From Anaerorhabdus sp036636695 (GTDB lineage: Bacteria > Bacillota_I > Bacilli_A > Erysipelotrichales > Erysipelotrichaceae): a stretch of 64,000 bases of DNA. A model generated the notes under the pieces. The model was given only the letters and a program-made list of their open reading frames with translations, ran no database searches and was not told the DNA's origin. The stretch lies in assembly GCF_036636695.1 (NCBI RefSeq), contig NZ_JAVWNW010000003.1. One strand, written 5' to 3'. Made by a program: the position numbers and the translations under genes. This document shows, in pieces, positions 16,890 through 27,600 of the stretch (positions are counted from its first letter, which is position 1; every line of letters starts with the position of its first letter).

Positions 16890-17374
16890 TCATGTTATAG
16901 ATACTTTATATTGTATAGAAATTATAACACTATATTAATTTGTTTACTATATTCAATGATTCAGATACTGTTGTATTTATCAATGGATTTAATAAAGCGT
17001 GGCTGAGGTATAGACTATAATTCTGCTTAGAAGCTACAGAGAAATATGAAAGAGATAATAATATTACTTAATTGAGATACAATTGTAGTAAGATGAAGAG
17101 AAATGAAATAAATGGTACTTTTCTTTTTGCAAACTTCAAGATTATATTCATTGAAAAGATGAAGAAGAATGAATATTATTGAAATATAAGAAAATATACC
17201 CATATGAAGACTAAGGACAACAAGTTATTTAATAAAATGATTTGTATGAATACAGTTAATCCTAACAACAACTGTTTTTAACTTTTACACAATGTTGTGA
17301 AGGGTTTATAGAGAAATATTTTACTTAAGAGCATAGAATTCTTTGCTTTAATGTCAATTATTAGGAGGATAAAA
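16890..17374. other. Intergenic region without a supported gene
   Basis: About 480 AT-rich bases separate the GGDEF pair from the DUF898-like gene. I see no coding frame that holds up. A small palindrome CACAATGTTGTG (17288-17299) lies 75 bases before the DUF898-like start and could be regulatory. A weak hairpin ACAGTT...AACTGTTTTTA is near 17254-17283. Confidence 0.5.
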
Positions 17375-17701
17375 ATGACAAATTTAAATAGAAGAGAATC
17401 ATATTTTGATGGTGGATTACTTGGTTTGATAGGAATTAATATTTTAACAGCTTTATTAGCATTTATAACGATTGGTATTGCTTACCCTTGGTTAATATGT
17501 ATGAAATTGAAGTGGATAACTTCCCATACTGTAATTGAAGGAAGAAGACTCAAGTTCATTGGATCAGGAATAGAGTTATTCTGGACTTGGCTAGTGTGGC
17601 TTTTACTAACTATAGTTACATTAGGAATATATGGATTTTGGGTAGTCATAAAAATGAAACAATGGGAAGTTAAAAATACAGTATTTGATGAAATTTACTA
17701 A
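17375..17701 (+). CDS. DUF898-like small membrane protein
   Basis: The 108-residue protein has two long hydrophobic segments (about 18-45 and 70-95) arranged as in half of a DUF898/YjgN protein: SYFDGGLLGLIGIN, the ITIGIAYPWLICMKLKW turn, then HTVIEGRRLKFIGSG and TLGIYGFWVVIKMKQWEVKNT. ATG 17375 follows a near-perfect AGGAGGAT (17363-17370); an upstream ATG at 17351 is in frame but lacks a ribosome site. The biochemical role of the family is unknown. It appears monocistronic. Confidence 0.82.
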   Translation: MTNLNRRESYFDGGLLGLIGINILTALLAFITIGIAYPWLICMKLKWITSHTVIEGRRLKFIGSGIELFWTWLVWLLLTIVTLGIYGFWVVIKMKQWEVKNTVFDEIY

Positions 17702-17868
17702 TGTAAGTTTCATATAAATTTTTTGAAAATTCAATGAAACTAGAACTAGTTTATTTAGTAGGCTAGTTTTATTTTGATTTAATAATCAAAGTGGAGAATA
17801 TTTAATGGTTCAAACTCGTATTTATTAAGATGAAAATTAATGCAAAAAGTATCTAAATGAGTAGCGTA

Positions 17869-17899
17869 TACGGTTTTGATACGCCGCATTTATTAATAT
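17869..17899 (+). promoter_or_regulatory. SAPR-type direct-repeat promoter 1
   Basis: The operator TACGGTTTTGATACG (heptamers TACGGTT 17869-17875 and TACGCCG 17880-17886, 11 bp apart) is followed seven bases later by TAATAT (17894-17899) as -10. Transcription would start near 17906 and reach the ATG at 17946. The same operator and spacing recur at 20870 and 21551. Confidence 0.65.
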
Positions 17900-17945
17900 A
17901 ATATATGAAAAACATTTAATTTCTAAATATAATTAGAGGACTTTT

Positions 17946-18572
17946 ATGGGAAAAAATAAGAAATGTACAAAGCAAGACTTGATTATGTTATTTGATGAAA
18001 TTTGCAGTAATAATACAAGTGATTTTATGAAACCAATTTATAGGATTTACAAAAAGGCAATAAAAAAATTGCCAGATTTTTGTGAGTTAGACTACTGTAT
18101 GCTGATGATAGGTACATGGGAGTTTCAAACGCAGAATAAAAAGAAGTATTACATTTACTTTGATGCTGCCTCAATTTATAACCACGCTTTTATTTTCAAA
18201 GATATTGACTTGTGTAAAATTAAATCAAGCACATGTAAAGCTGAGAAACATTATGTATTTATAAAGTCAATTTATAACATCAAAAAAATTATGATTCCTT
18301 TTTTTGATTCGTCTTCCAAAGGATTCTTCTTGGTTTTAGACAACTCAATGGATAATAAAAATCAAGAATTAAACGATGAATATCTTTATAAAATCTGTCC
18401 TCACCAACTTAAAAGAAATTGCTTTCACGATCCATTTAGTTTTTTTCTTTATCATTTTATTTATGATTGCTTTTCTTCTCCAATAATTTATCAGTACTAT
18501 AGTGAACGTGATTTTAATCGCTATATTTATTTGATAAAAGCAAAGATCAATTATTTTTTGAAAACATTGTAG
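17946..18572 (+). CDS. Unknown protein under a SAPR-type promoter
   Basis: I do not recognise this 208-residue protein. It is soluble, basic, rich in Lys, Tyr, Phe and Cys, with no signal peptide or membrane segment (MGKNKKCTKQDLIMLFDEIC...). Ten or so cysteines are spread along it. It has AGAGGA before the ATG and one of three direct-repeat promoters shared with the adhesin and the regulator region, so it probably belongs to the same regulon. Its base composition is lower in GC than the core genes, which suggests accessory DNA. Confidence 0.7.
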   Translation: MGKNKKCTKQDLIMLFDEICSNNTSDFMKPIYRIYKKAIKKLPDFCELDYCMLMIGTWEFQTQNKKKYYIYFDAASIYNHAFIFKDIDLCKIKSSTCKAEKHYVFIKSIYNIKKIMIPFFDSSSKGFFLVLDNSMDNKNQELNDEYLYKICPHQLKRNCFHDPFSFFLYHFIYDCFSSPIIYQYYSERDFNRYIYLIKAKINYFLKTL

Positions 18573-18574
18573 AA

Positions 18575-18591
18575 AAATAGAAACTATTTTA
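18575..18591. terminator. Possible weak terminator
   Basis: AAAATAG and CTATTTT form a short stem between the converging unknown gene and the kinase gene. No GC-rich base supports it. Confidence 0.3.
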
Positions 18592-18631
18592 ATAATATAC
18601 ATTGAAGTAAAAAGAATAATGTGTAAAGAAT

Positions 18632-19840
18632 TCAATTTTTGGAATTAGCAATTTTAACCGAAGTTGGTATGTATATAGTTACTATTGTTCCTTGACTATT
18701 ATCTCTTATTTCAAGTCGACCATGGCTGAGGGTTTTTAGACGAAACTCTACATTGGTTAAGCCAACAGATTTTTTGTTTTCAACTTTTGCGATAGGAGAG
18801 AGTGACTCACCATTATTCTCTATTTGAATGATTGTTTCATCACTATTTCTTTGACTGCGAATTATAATTTTACTTTTTGGGATATTGATTAGATTTCCAT
18901 GAATAATTGCGTTTTCAACAATGGGTTGTAACGTTAATGGAGGAATTGAAAAATTAGTTTCATCCAATTCTAATTCTAATAGTATCTCTTTTTCATAACA
19001 AATGCTGGTTATATTAATATATGTAAGAATATGATCCAATTCTTTTTCAAAAGGTATCAGTTCTTCATTTGTTAAATTATCAATATTAGAACGCATGTAT
19101 TTAGAAAAATAACATAATAGTTCTTGAGCTGCTTTAGGATTTGCCTCTATTAAATTATTAATAGAGGATAGAGTGTTATACATAAAATGAGGTTTAATTT
19201 GAGCAAGCATTGTAACAAGTTGTTGATTTTTAACTATTTTCTTATTATCCTCTTTAATTTGATTTTGTAGCTGTGTAATTTTTGTTAGAAAAACTAATGT
19301 ATACATGAAAATTATACTTGAAACTAAAACTATATTAATGCTGCGAACAAAGAAAACAACACTTTCAGGATAAACTGTAGAAGGCTGTATATAGTAATTA
19401 AGTACATTGCAAATTAAATAACATAGAACAACCATGATGAATATTGTTAAAGAGTATAAAATAAGATCATGATATGTTTTATAAATATAGAGAAACGTGA
19501 AGCTCATTAATATTATTATGAAAAGATAACTTTGAAATCCCCATTCATAACCTAAGTAAAGTGAAATGATAATTTCAGAAATGATAGCATAGATTAAAAT
19601 ATAATTGTAAAGTTTATAAATTTTATTTTTCTTTGACAAAATAAAGGCGAAGAAAAAAGTAACGATTCCTAAAAAGCAAATTATTATAGGGATAATTAAT
19701 CCTATGTATAGGGATACAAAAAAAGCAAAAAATGCTTGAATCATTGCGAAATAAAAAATAATATGATAGCGTTTTTGATCAGTAATATTATAGAAATAAT
19801 TAAATAGTTTATTCAAGACAGAATTAATTTTATTAAACAT
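18632..19840 (-). CDS. LytS/YpdA-type sensor histidine kinase
   Basis: The 402-residue kinase has about six membrane segments in residues 25-190 and no large outer domain, then a His_kinase domain with His218 in AQIKPHFMYNTLSSI (the LytS-like type) and an ATPase domain with PPLTLQPIVENAIIHGN and VGLTNVEFRLK. A coiled-coil linker (TQLQNQIKEDNKKIVKNQQ) precedes the kinase core. The start ATG lacks a good ribosome site. It sits beside and co-oriented with the SAPR response regulator, 185 bases apart, and is the obvious partner. A ligand within or near the membrane is likely the cue (inference). Confidence 0.9.
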   Translation of the reverse strand: MFNKINSVLNKLFNYFYNITDQKRYHIIFYFAMIQAFFAFFVSLYIGLIIPIIICFLGIVTFFFAFILSKKNKIYKLYNYILIYAIISEIIISLYLGYEWGFQSYLFIIILMSFTFLYIYKTYHDLILYSLTIFIMVVLCYLICNVLNYYIQPSTVYPESVVFFVRSINIVLVSSIIFMYTLVFLTKITQLQNQIKEDNKKIVKNQQLVTMLAQIKPHFMYNTLSSINNLIEANPKAAQELLCYFSKYMRSNIDNLTNEELIPFEKELDHILTYINITSICYEKEILLELELDETNFSIPPLTLQPIVENAIIHGNLINIPKSKIIIRSQRNSDETIIQIENNGESLSPIAKVENKKSVGLTNVEFRLKTLSHGRLEIRDNSQGTIVTIYIPTSVKIANSKN

Positions 19841-20025
19841 AATTAAATGTAACTTTCATAAATGATTTAAGGAAAGAAATAATTTTAAAGTGTTTTCTAT
19901 CATGATAAAAATGGTTACTCAAATAATAATTTATTATGGAATTTAGATAAATTTCAATTCGTAATGAATTGTCAGTTATTGTATTGGTTTGCATTATATT
20001 TTCCTTTCTTGTTAAGTGCGATTTT

Positions 20026-20811
20026 CTAAAATATATTAATTTTTTGTGAGATAGTCGCTAAAGTTACTTCTGCCCAACTATATTGAGCCATATATTCGCC
20101 AGTAAAAATGCAACGTTCATCATTAGAATCTTGAAGAAATAGATAATAATCACAATCAAATAAATCTGTATTGACAGAGCGATTGCCATTCTTCTCCACT
20201 AAAATATTCTGGATTCCATATGATTCTAATGTTTTTCGTAAACGCATAGCTGCGGTTCGACAAAGTGATAAATTAAACTTATCTTCCCAAATAATTCCCA
20301 TTGCTTCTTCAGTGCTGATAATTCCACCTCTTTTGTTAACTAACAGCGCTAGTAATTCTTTAGACTTAGCACTAGAAAAATAGATAGGTTTATTATCGAT
20401 AAATACATCAAAATTTCCAAATGTTCGAATAAAAATATTTTTTTCGTAACGCTTAGAAAGTAATTTTGCACGAATAAGTGAGTCAGTTACATCATCAATT
20501 GAATAAGGTTTTGAAATGAAGTAATCGGCTTTTTGTTTTAAGGCTGCTGCGGCATATTCATCATAAGCAGTAACATAAAAAATAATAATGTTCGGATAAC
20601 GCTCTTTTAAGAGGGCACCTAGTTCTAAACCATTCATTTGGTTCATATGGATATCAAGAATAGCAAAATCAATGTGATTGGTTTTAGAAAACTCAAGAGC
20701 TGTAATAGGATTTTTAAATATCCCAATAACATCAAAGAGATTATTCTTTTTACATTCTTCTTCAAATTTTTTAACAGATAAAGGTTGATCATCTACAAGG
20801 ATAGTTTTCAT
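20026..20811 (-). CDS. SAPR-family response regulator (REC plus SARP-like winged helix)
   Basis: The 261-residue protein has an N-terminal receiver (1-115) with Asp53 (AILDIHMNQ), Thr in FYVTAYDE and Lys in FISKPYS. The output domain (about 130-225) starts RTFGNFDVFIDNKPIYFSSAKSKELLALLVNKRGG, the winged helix of the SARP/COG3947 group, with a shortened BTAD-like tail containing the FTGEYMAQYSWAE signature. SARP proteins bind heptamer direct repeats 11 bp apart that abut or replace the -35. Three such repeats are in this locus. AAGGAG precedes the ATG. Confidence 0.9.
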   Translation of the reverse strand: MKTILVDDQPLSVKKFEEECKKNNLFDVIGIFKNPITALEFSKTNHIDFAILDIHMNQMNGLELGALLKERYPNIIIFYVTAYDEYAAAALKQKADYFISKPYSIDDVTDSLIRAKLLSKRYEKNIFIRTFGNFDVFIDNKPIYFSSAKSKELLALLVNKRGGIISTEEAMGIIWEDKFNLSLCRTAAMRLRKTLESYGIQNILVEKNGNRSVNTDLFDCDYYLFLQDSNDERCIFTGEYMAQYSWAEVTLATISQKINIF

Positions 20812-20865
20812 AATTCTACTCCTTAAAATTATGGTGTTTAAATTTTACATTTTAAAATAATTCAG

Positions 20866-20900
20866 TGTCTACGATTTTGATACGTTCGATTTAATATAAT
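20866..20900. promoter_or_regulatory. SAPR-type direct-repeat promoter 2 (divergent region)
   Basis: TACGATTTTGATACG gives heptamers TACGATT (20870-20876) and TACGTTC (20881-20887), with TATAAT (20895-20900) exactly seven bases on, directed rightward. The minus-strand TAGACA (complement of 20866-20871) could be the -35 of the response regulator gene, so one site may control both directions. No intact gene follows on the plus strand for 700 bases. Confidence 0.6.
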
Positions 20901-20913
20901 ATTTAAAGAAATA

Positions 20914-20938
20914 AAGGTAATAAAAAAGTTATTACCTT
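20914..20938 (+). terminator. Hairpin directly after direct-repeat promoter 2
   Basis: GGTAATAA and TTATTACC with an AAAAG loop are followed by TTTGTTT. It begins about seven bases after the expected transcription start, so a full-length transcript would be very short. It may be an attenuator or an operator instead. Confidence 0.5.
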
Positions 20939-21013
20939 TGTTTACATAAAGATATCAAAATACTTTTAATAAGTCAATTTGAATGAATTATATGTTTTAG
21001 CAGGGTGAGTAAT

Positions 21014-21461
21014 ATGTATTTGAGTAGAGAAAAATTATCAAAAAATATTTGTGAATGATTTTGTCTTTTAATAATTAGTTTCTATTCAACTGTTATTATT
21101 AATTTTTTGGATTGCAAGATTTAAAACCATTAAATGAATTCTTCAAATGAAGATATCAAAATGCTTATTACAGATGATAAGTTGATTCATAATAAAAAAA
21201 GCAATAAATAATGTGTAACAAACAGTTTTTAAAAACAAACTCAAATATTTTTTTAAGGAACTATTTAATTCGTATCGTCCTCTCCCGGAAGTGTAAATTA
21301 TTAGATAGTTCCTTAAAAGAATATTTGATTAGCAATAAAGAAGTAATAGATAAAGAAATCAGATTTGTTAATTTTTTCCATACGTTTTGAAAAGAATAGA
21401 AGAGTATTATAAAAAAGATTATGAGGATAGTCTTATGGAGAGGTATAATTATAAATTTTAA
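21014..21461 (+). pseudogene. Possible decayed regulator remnants
   Basis: Three pieces look once-coding. 21014-21058 reads MYLSREKLSKNICE after an AGGGTGAG ribosome site, resembling the start of an Rgg/PlcR-type helix-turn-helix. 21211-21390 is a 59-codon frame from ATG to TGA (ending KEIRFVNFFHTF). A frame shifted after that continues RIEEYYKKDYEDSL to a stop at 21461. Spacing is too short for a whole regulator and the middle overlaps a perfect hairpin, so this may be degraded coding DNA or chance. The family guess is weak. Confidence 0.3.
21241..21328. repeat. 26-bp inverted repeat with GC-richer loop
   Basis: The arms at 21241-21266 and 21303-21328 pair along all 26 bases (two G-U). The 36-base loop contains CGTCCTCTCCCGGAAG, the most GC-rich stretch of the gap. 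Left of it there is no T-tract-type terminator geometry, as the loop is too large. It could be a structured RNA, a small insertion element or part of a decayed gene. Confidence 0.6.
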
Positions 21462-21550
21462 TAAAAATTGATGATAGGTGACTAGATTTTTTTAAATTTC
21501 AGACTTTTGGAAAGATATTTATAGTTTAATAACTAAAGAATTCCAACGTC

Positions 21551-21581
21551 TACGATTTTGATACGTTTAAGTTGATATGAT
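21551..21581 (+). promoter_or_regulatory. SAPR-type direct-repeat promoter 3 (adhesin promoter)
   Basis: TACGATT (21551-21557) and TACGTTT (21562-21568) flank TTGA; seven bases later is TATGAT (21576-21581). The start near 21588 leaves a 29-base leader to the adhesin ATG at 21617. There is no recognisable -35, as expected for an activator-dependent SARP promoter. Confidence 0.68.
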
Positions 21582-21616
21582 TATCCAAATCTTATATTGA
21601 AATAGAGGGAGAGTAT

Positions 21617-24600
21617 ATGTTTAATACACAGTTTATAAAAAAATGTTTGTTAATAATTTTAACTAGTTTAATATGTATCACTATTTTTAATCACAATATT
21701 GTTTTTTTATATGCCGAAACAAATATAGTTAAAATTCCATCTGAAGAAGAAGGTAATGATATTTATGGAAACAACGGAATATTTATGGTGCCAAATTCTA
21801 GTGACAACTATGCTCTATCAAATGAATTTTATAACACTAATAAAAATATTGTTTTATTTGGGTCTGACAATTTAGTTGATACTGCTGGACAAGCAATTGT
21901 GCAAAGTAAGAAAAAATATAATATCTTGAAGGAAGACTTGGAGATAGTTTTTAATTTGGATTTAGGTGCTAATTATTCAGGTTCATCTATAGCTAAGGAT
22001 AGAGGGTTAGCTTTTGTTTTACATAATGATAGTCGTGGATCAAATATAAGTCCAGGAGGATTGAGTAATGGAGACTATGGGCGTTTAGGGTTATATGGTG
22101 CTGGAAATAACCAAGAAATTAAAAATGCAATTGCAATTGAATTTGATCAATATGGTAGAGGAAGTACTTATACAAATGAGACTTTATATGATAGTAGCTA
22201 TAATATTCCCAAACCAAGTGGAGATGCTCCCCATATAGCAATTACAAGACCTGTAAGTCCTACTTCAGGTAAACCAATCCACCATGAGGCAACTTTATTT
22301 GAAAACATCGATAATAGAAATGGTATAAAAACCGTAAAAGTCTCTTGGAAAAAAATTGATGACAATTCTACAATAATTATTACTGATGACACATATGAAT
22401 TAAAGTACGAATTTTATGTTTCTAAAACTAATTTTTTAGGAAGCGGAAGCAAAAAATATACTTATAGTGAAGCAAAATCTCTATTTGGAAACTCTGAAGA
22501 GGTTTATTTAGCATTTACTGGAAGTATGGGTACACTTCCTAAAGGAGCATCAATTTCATTTCCTCAAATTTATAAGTATCAAGTTAATTATTATATAGAA
22601 ACGGTGGATGGTATAAAAACTACTACCAAGGTTCCTGGATTATCTTCAATAAGTAAATCGTCAGTAGAAGGAACATTAGACGTTGGTCCATTACCACAAG
22701 CTCCGCTTGGATATTACATTTCGAATAGTTCTAATCAGTCAACAGTAGTACAAGTATTACCAAATAATAATAATGTTTATAACTTTTATTATAAATTAAG
22801 AGAAGATATACCATATACTGTAAAATACTATTTTGAGCAAGATGGAGGATTCGTAGAAAAGAGCGCTTTGCGAAAAAATGAATTTGGATATACTGGACAA
22901 GCTGTTAATGCACCTACTTTAAATTCAGCTACTGCTTCTTCTTTATTATCAAATGAAGAAATTATCAAATTGAAAAACGGGTATGATTTTGTAAATACAA
23001 GTTATCAAGGCATTACTTCAAACCAAAGTGGAAATATTTTTGGTGATGGCTCTTTAATACTGAATATGTATTATAAGGCTAAAACAGATATTAGATATAA
23101 AGTAATTTATACGAATTCAATTAGTGGTGAAAAAATTGCCGATGAAGTAACAGGAATTGGTAAATTTAATAGTAAAATTAATCTTACTGCAAACTTGATT
23201 GAAGGATATACTGTAATTAATAATAGTGGTGAATTAATTTTAAATAATCCAAATCCAAATACAATAGATGAATATGCAAATATATATGAATTTAAGTATG
23301 TACCTAAAGATGATACTGAGTATAGTGTTAGTTATTATTTAAGAAAATTTGAAGATGACATTAATTCAGATGACATAAATGGTTATTATACAGATGGATC
23401 TTCAATTTTAAATAATAATGAAAATAAGCCAGATTTAGTTTCTATATACAAAGGAACAACGGATAGTTTTGTCGAAGCACCTTTATTAGACTCAAATGAT
23501 AATAATTTTAAAGGATATTATTTAGACTCTAATAAATCGATAACTCAAAGTAGAGTAAAAGGTGATGGAAGCACTATTTTAAGGATGTATTATGAGGCTT
23601 ATAGATATCCATTTTATGTTGAGAGATATATCCAGAAACAAGATGGAAGTTATGAGCTTTTCAATCGAATTATGCCAGGAACGAGAGGGTATAATACAAT
23701 TAGAGGACTGAGAGATTTCAATATTGAAGGTTACAGTTTTGATTCAGATAATACTTCTAATATTAAGAGTGGTTATGTTAAGTATGTAAATAATCCGACT
23801 GCAGCTCCTACAACTGATTTGTTATCTAATTCAGCAAATGAGTACATGGCTACTTTTGAGGGGTTAGTTTTGCGTGGGTATTATACGCCAACAACTGTCT
23901 CATACAAAATTATCTATCAAGATACTAAGGGTGTTTTACTACATGATAGTGTCGTTAAAGAAACTAAATATGGATATTCTATAGAAGAACAAGCAGTAGA
24001 TATCATAGGATATTCAGTTGATTCATTTAAAAAAGTTAAAACTATGGGATTAAATGATAATGTTATAACTTTTACTTATACTCCTCAAGAAGATATAAAA
24101 TATAGTGTTAAATACTACACAGGCAATTCATTAATAGGAACTCTTAATTATTATGATGGGATTGCTAATCAAATTAAAACAGCTCTAAAAGTATCAGAAT
24201 TAGGAGATACCCCAAACGAGAGAGCGATAAAAGATTCAATTAATAATAGTAATCCGCCATATATTTTTGATGAAAATTTATCCATAAATAGTATGTCAAA
24301 GCCGATTAATCCTAATGGAACAACTGTTTTAGAAGTTTATTATACTAGACAAAGTGGAGAGCCATATAAAGTTGAATACTATTTAGAAAATGGAAATAAT
24401 GAATATTTTAGTTTGGCAGAGTCTAGTTTTTCTTATGGAACTTCAGATGAAGAGGTTACAATTTTAAATAAGAACTTTGAAGGTTATATTTTTGATGAGA
24501 ACAATATTAATAATAACAGCAGTGGGAATATTATTGCTAATCATAGTATTAATGAAGAACCCTTTGAAGGTTTAGTTTTAAAACGTTATTATAAAGCTAA

Positions 24601-27600
24601 TACGAATACAAAATATAATGTTTATTATTATACAGAAGATGAAAATGGGAATGAAGTATATAATTCTAAAAACTTTAAACTAGATAGTTATGAAACTCTA
24701 TTTGGAAAAACAGGCCAAATTCTGAAGTATGGAGAATCCAATGGAGAATTAATCAAAGAGATACCCGGTTATAGTTATATAAATAATTCTACAAGTTATT
24801 ATAATAATAGCGATTTAACCGTTGAGTCTAAACATAATATATCGGGAAATGGCAATACGATTGTTAAAATATATTATAGTGCCAATGAAGTAAATTATAC
24901 GGTTAAGCATTACCGAGAATATAGGCAATCTGATTATTCTGGTATTCCTTTAGGCGATGGAAAATTTTATATAGAGTTTAGTACAATTCTAAATCCAATT
25001 GAAGTTGTTGGTAATGGAAAAATTGGTAGTAGTGTTATAGCAGAGTTAATTAATACTTCTAATAATACAGTGAATGGTAGTAAATACTTTGGTGGATTTG
25101 TTGCTATAGAAGCAATGTCTACTAGAACTAAAGTATTAGGAAATTCTGAAAACACTTTGGAAATTTATTATAATGCTTTAGTAAATCAACCGTATCGTTT
25201 AAATCATATTCAAATGAAACCAAGTGGAAATGAATTAATTGAATATGATGACAATGTAGATGCTACAACAGGAGCTACTATAAATAAACAAACACTTGCG
25301 AAATCTTACCCTGGATATGACTTAGATACAACAAAAGTAGATGGTATTTATAATAATGAAAATTTAAGTGTGATATCAAAAGATGGTGTAAAGAAAATTT
25401 ATTATCCATACGTTGTTGGAACTGAGAATCTTAAACCTATAGTAAATATTTATTATAAACCTAGACTAGATACACCATATAAAATTGAGCATTATATCAA
25501 TAATGATTTAGTAGTGACAGAAAATTTAACTCAAATGAGTGATTCAAGAATAGAGGCAAAATATTTAGATGGAACTTTGAATAATGCTTTCAAAGGCTAT
25601 GTTCCAGATATTTCGAATCCTAATACAATCAATTCAGGTATTGTAGAAGGGAATGGATCCACAACTTTAAAACTATATTATGGACCTGCAACTGATACAC
25701 CTTACTCTATTGAAATTTATTTATCAAATGCAGATGAGAATTACTCAGTGGATAGTAATTATACTATTAAAAAAGCAGGAACTACAGGAGAAATAGTAAC
25801 AGGTGAAATAGATAACATAGAAGGATATAGTTTTGATAGCGAGATAACAAAAAATCTAAATACTTCTGCAATTGCAGGTGATGGTAGTACAGTTTTAAAA
25901 CAATATTTTAAAGTTAATAGTAATACTAGCTATACTGTTAAATACTATAAACAAGCGTTAGATGGTACTTACAGTGAAAAAGATGTACTTGTTGAAAATC
26001 AAATTGGAAAAACAAATCAAGAAGTTAGTGTTGTGCCAATGAATATTTCAGGATATAGCTACGACTCGTCTATAAGCACTATTAGTGGTAGTGTTAAAGC
26101 AGATGGTTCATTGATTTTAAAAGTTTTCTATAAACGCAATAGTATTTCTTATGTAGTTAATTATTATTATCAATCTTTGAATGGAGATTTTAATGCTAAT
26201 CCAGATAATTTTAGTACTGGCACAGGAAAAGTTGAAGAAGAAATAACAATAACTCCTAAAAAAGTAGAAGGGTTTGAATTCGATAGTAGCAATGAAAATA
26301 ATATTTTAACTTTATCATTGTCTAATGATGGAACCTCAATTTTCAAAGTGTATTACTTACGAAAATCATCAATTAATTACTCCGTAAAAATTTACGAATT
26401 GAATACTAATAATGGTAATGAAATAAGTTTAAATATTCCTAATCAAATAGATAACACTTTAATGAGTGGAAGTGGAAAATTTGGAGAAAAAATTACTTAT
26501 AGTGCACCAGTAATAAATGGGTTTATATTTTTTGATAGCAATGAAAGTTCATTTTATATAGGAAATGATTATGATAGTAATCAATTTAAAATCTACTATG
26601 TAAAAATGAGTGACACTCCAACAAATGTGATATTGATTAAAAACAGTGATGGTTCTTATAGTATTATAGGAAATGCACAGCCAGGGTCTATTGTGAAGTT
26701 ATTAGATTCAAATGGAGAAATTTTTAATCCAGAAGTTAATGCTAATACAGGTGAAAATGGAATATTTAATATTGTTTTACCTAATGATGTACCACATGAT
26801 TCACAAGTAAACTTAGTATCTATTGAAACTGGAAAAGCAAAAAGTAATCCATATTCTTTATATATTGATAAAATGCCTCCAGATGCTCCTTCCATAGACC
26901 AAGTTCATCCAGGAGATACTAAGGTTAATATCACTGCAAGTGAATTTGAAGGTGTCATTAAACTTTATAAAAAAGATGAAAATTCAATTCTTTTTGAGAT
27001 TGGAAGTGTACTTGTTCCTAACGATGGTAGTAAAGTAGTTTCTGTTAGTATAAACTCTCCTTTAGCGAGTAGCGATACATTAGTTGCTAAGCAAATAGAT
27101 AAAGTTGGAAATATAAGTGATGAATCAATCGCAATTACAGTGAATGAGGAATCATTTGATGAAAACAATATAACAGGAATAAGTGTAAAGACGCCACCTA
27201 CTAAAACAGATTATCATGTAGGTGAAAACTTTGATCCAAGTGGGATTGTAATAACGCTGACAGATAAGAATGGAAAGACCAAGGATGTAAACGCAACAGA
27301 GTTAGCAGCCTATGGAATAACATTTGAACCATTGGATAACTTGAGTGCAGGAACAACAAGTGTTACCGTTAAAAAAGACAATTTGGAAGCGGTAATCGCA
27401 ATTACAGTGAATGAAGAATCATTTGATGAAAACAATATAACAGGAATAAGTGTAAAGACGCCACCTACTAAAACAGATTATCATGTAGGTGAAAACTTTG
27501 ATCCAAGTGGGATTGTAATAACGCTGACAGATAAGAATGGAAAGACCAAGGATGTAAACGCAACAGAGTTAGCAGCCTATGGAATAACATTTGAACCATT

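Noticed and set aside
16890..17374. c-di-GMP riboswitch near the GGDEF genes
   Set aside because: I could not find the conserved tetraloop-receptor pattern of either known class.
17946..18572. Assigning the 208-residue protein to a toxin or bacteriocin family
   Set aside because: It has many Cys residues and a private regulator, but no signal peptide, leader motif or transporter gene beside it.
21241..21328. The 26-bp hairpin as an ordinary terminator
   Set aside because: The loop is 36 bases, no T-run follows the 3' arm, and there is no intact gene just upstream.
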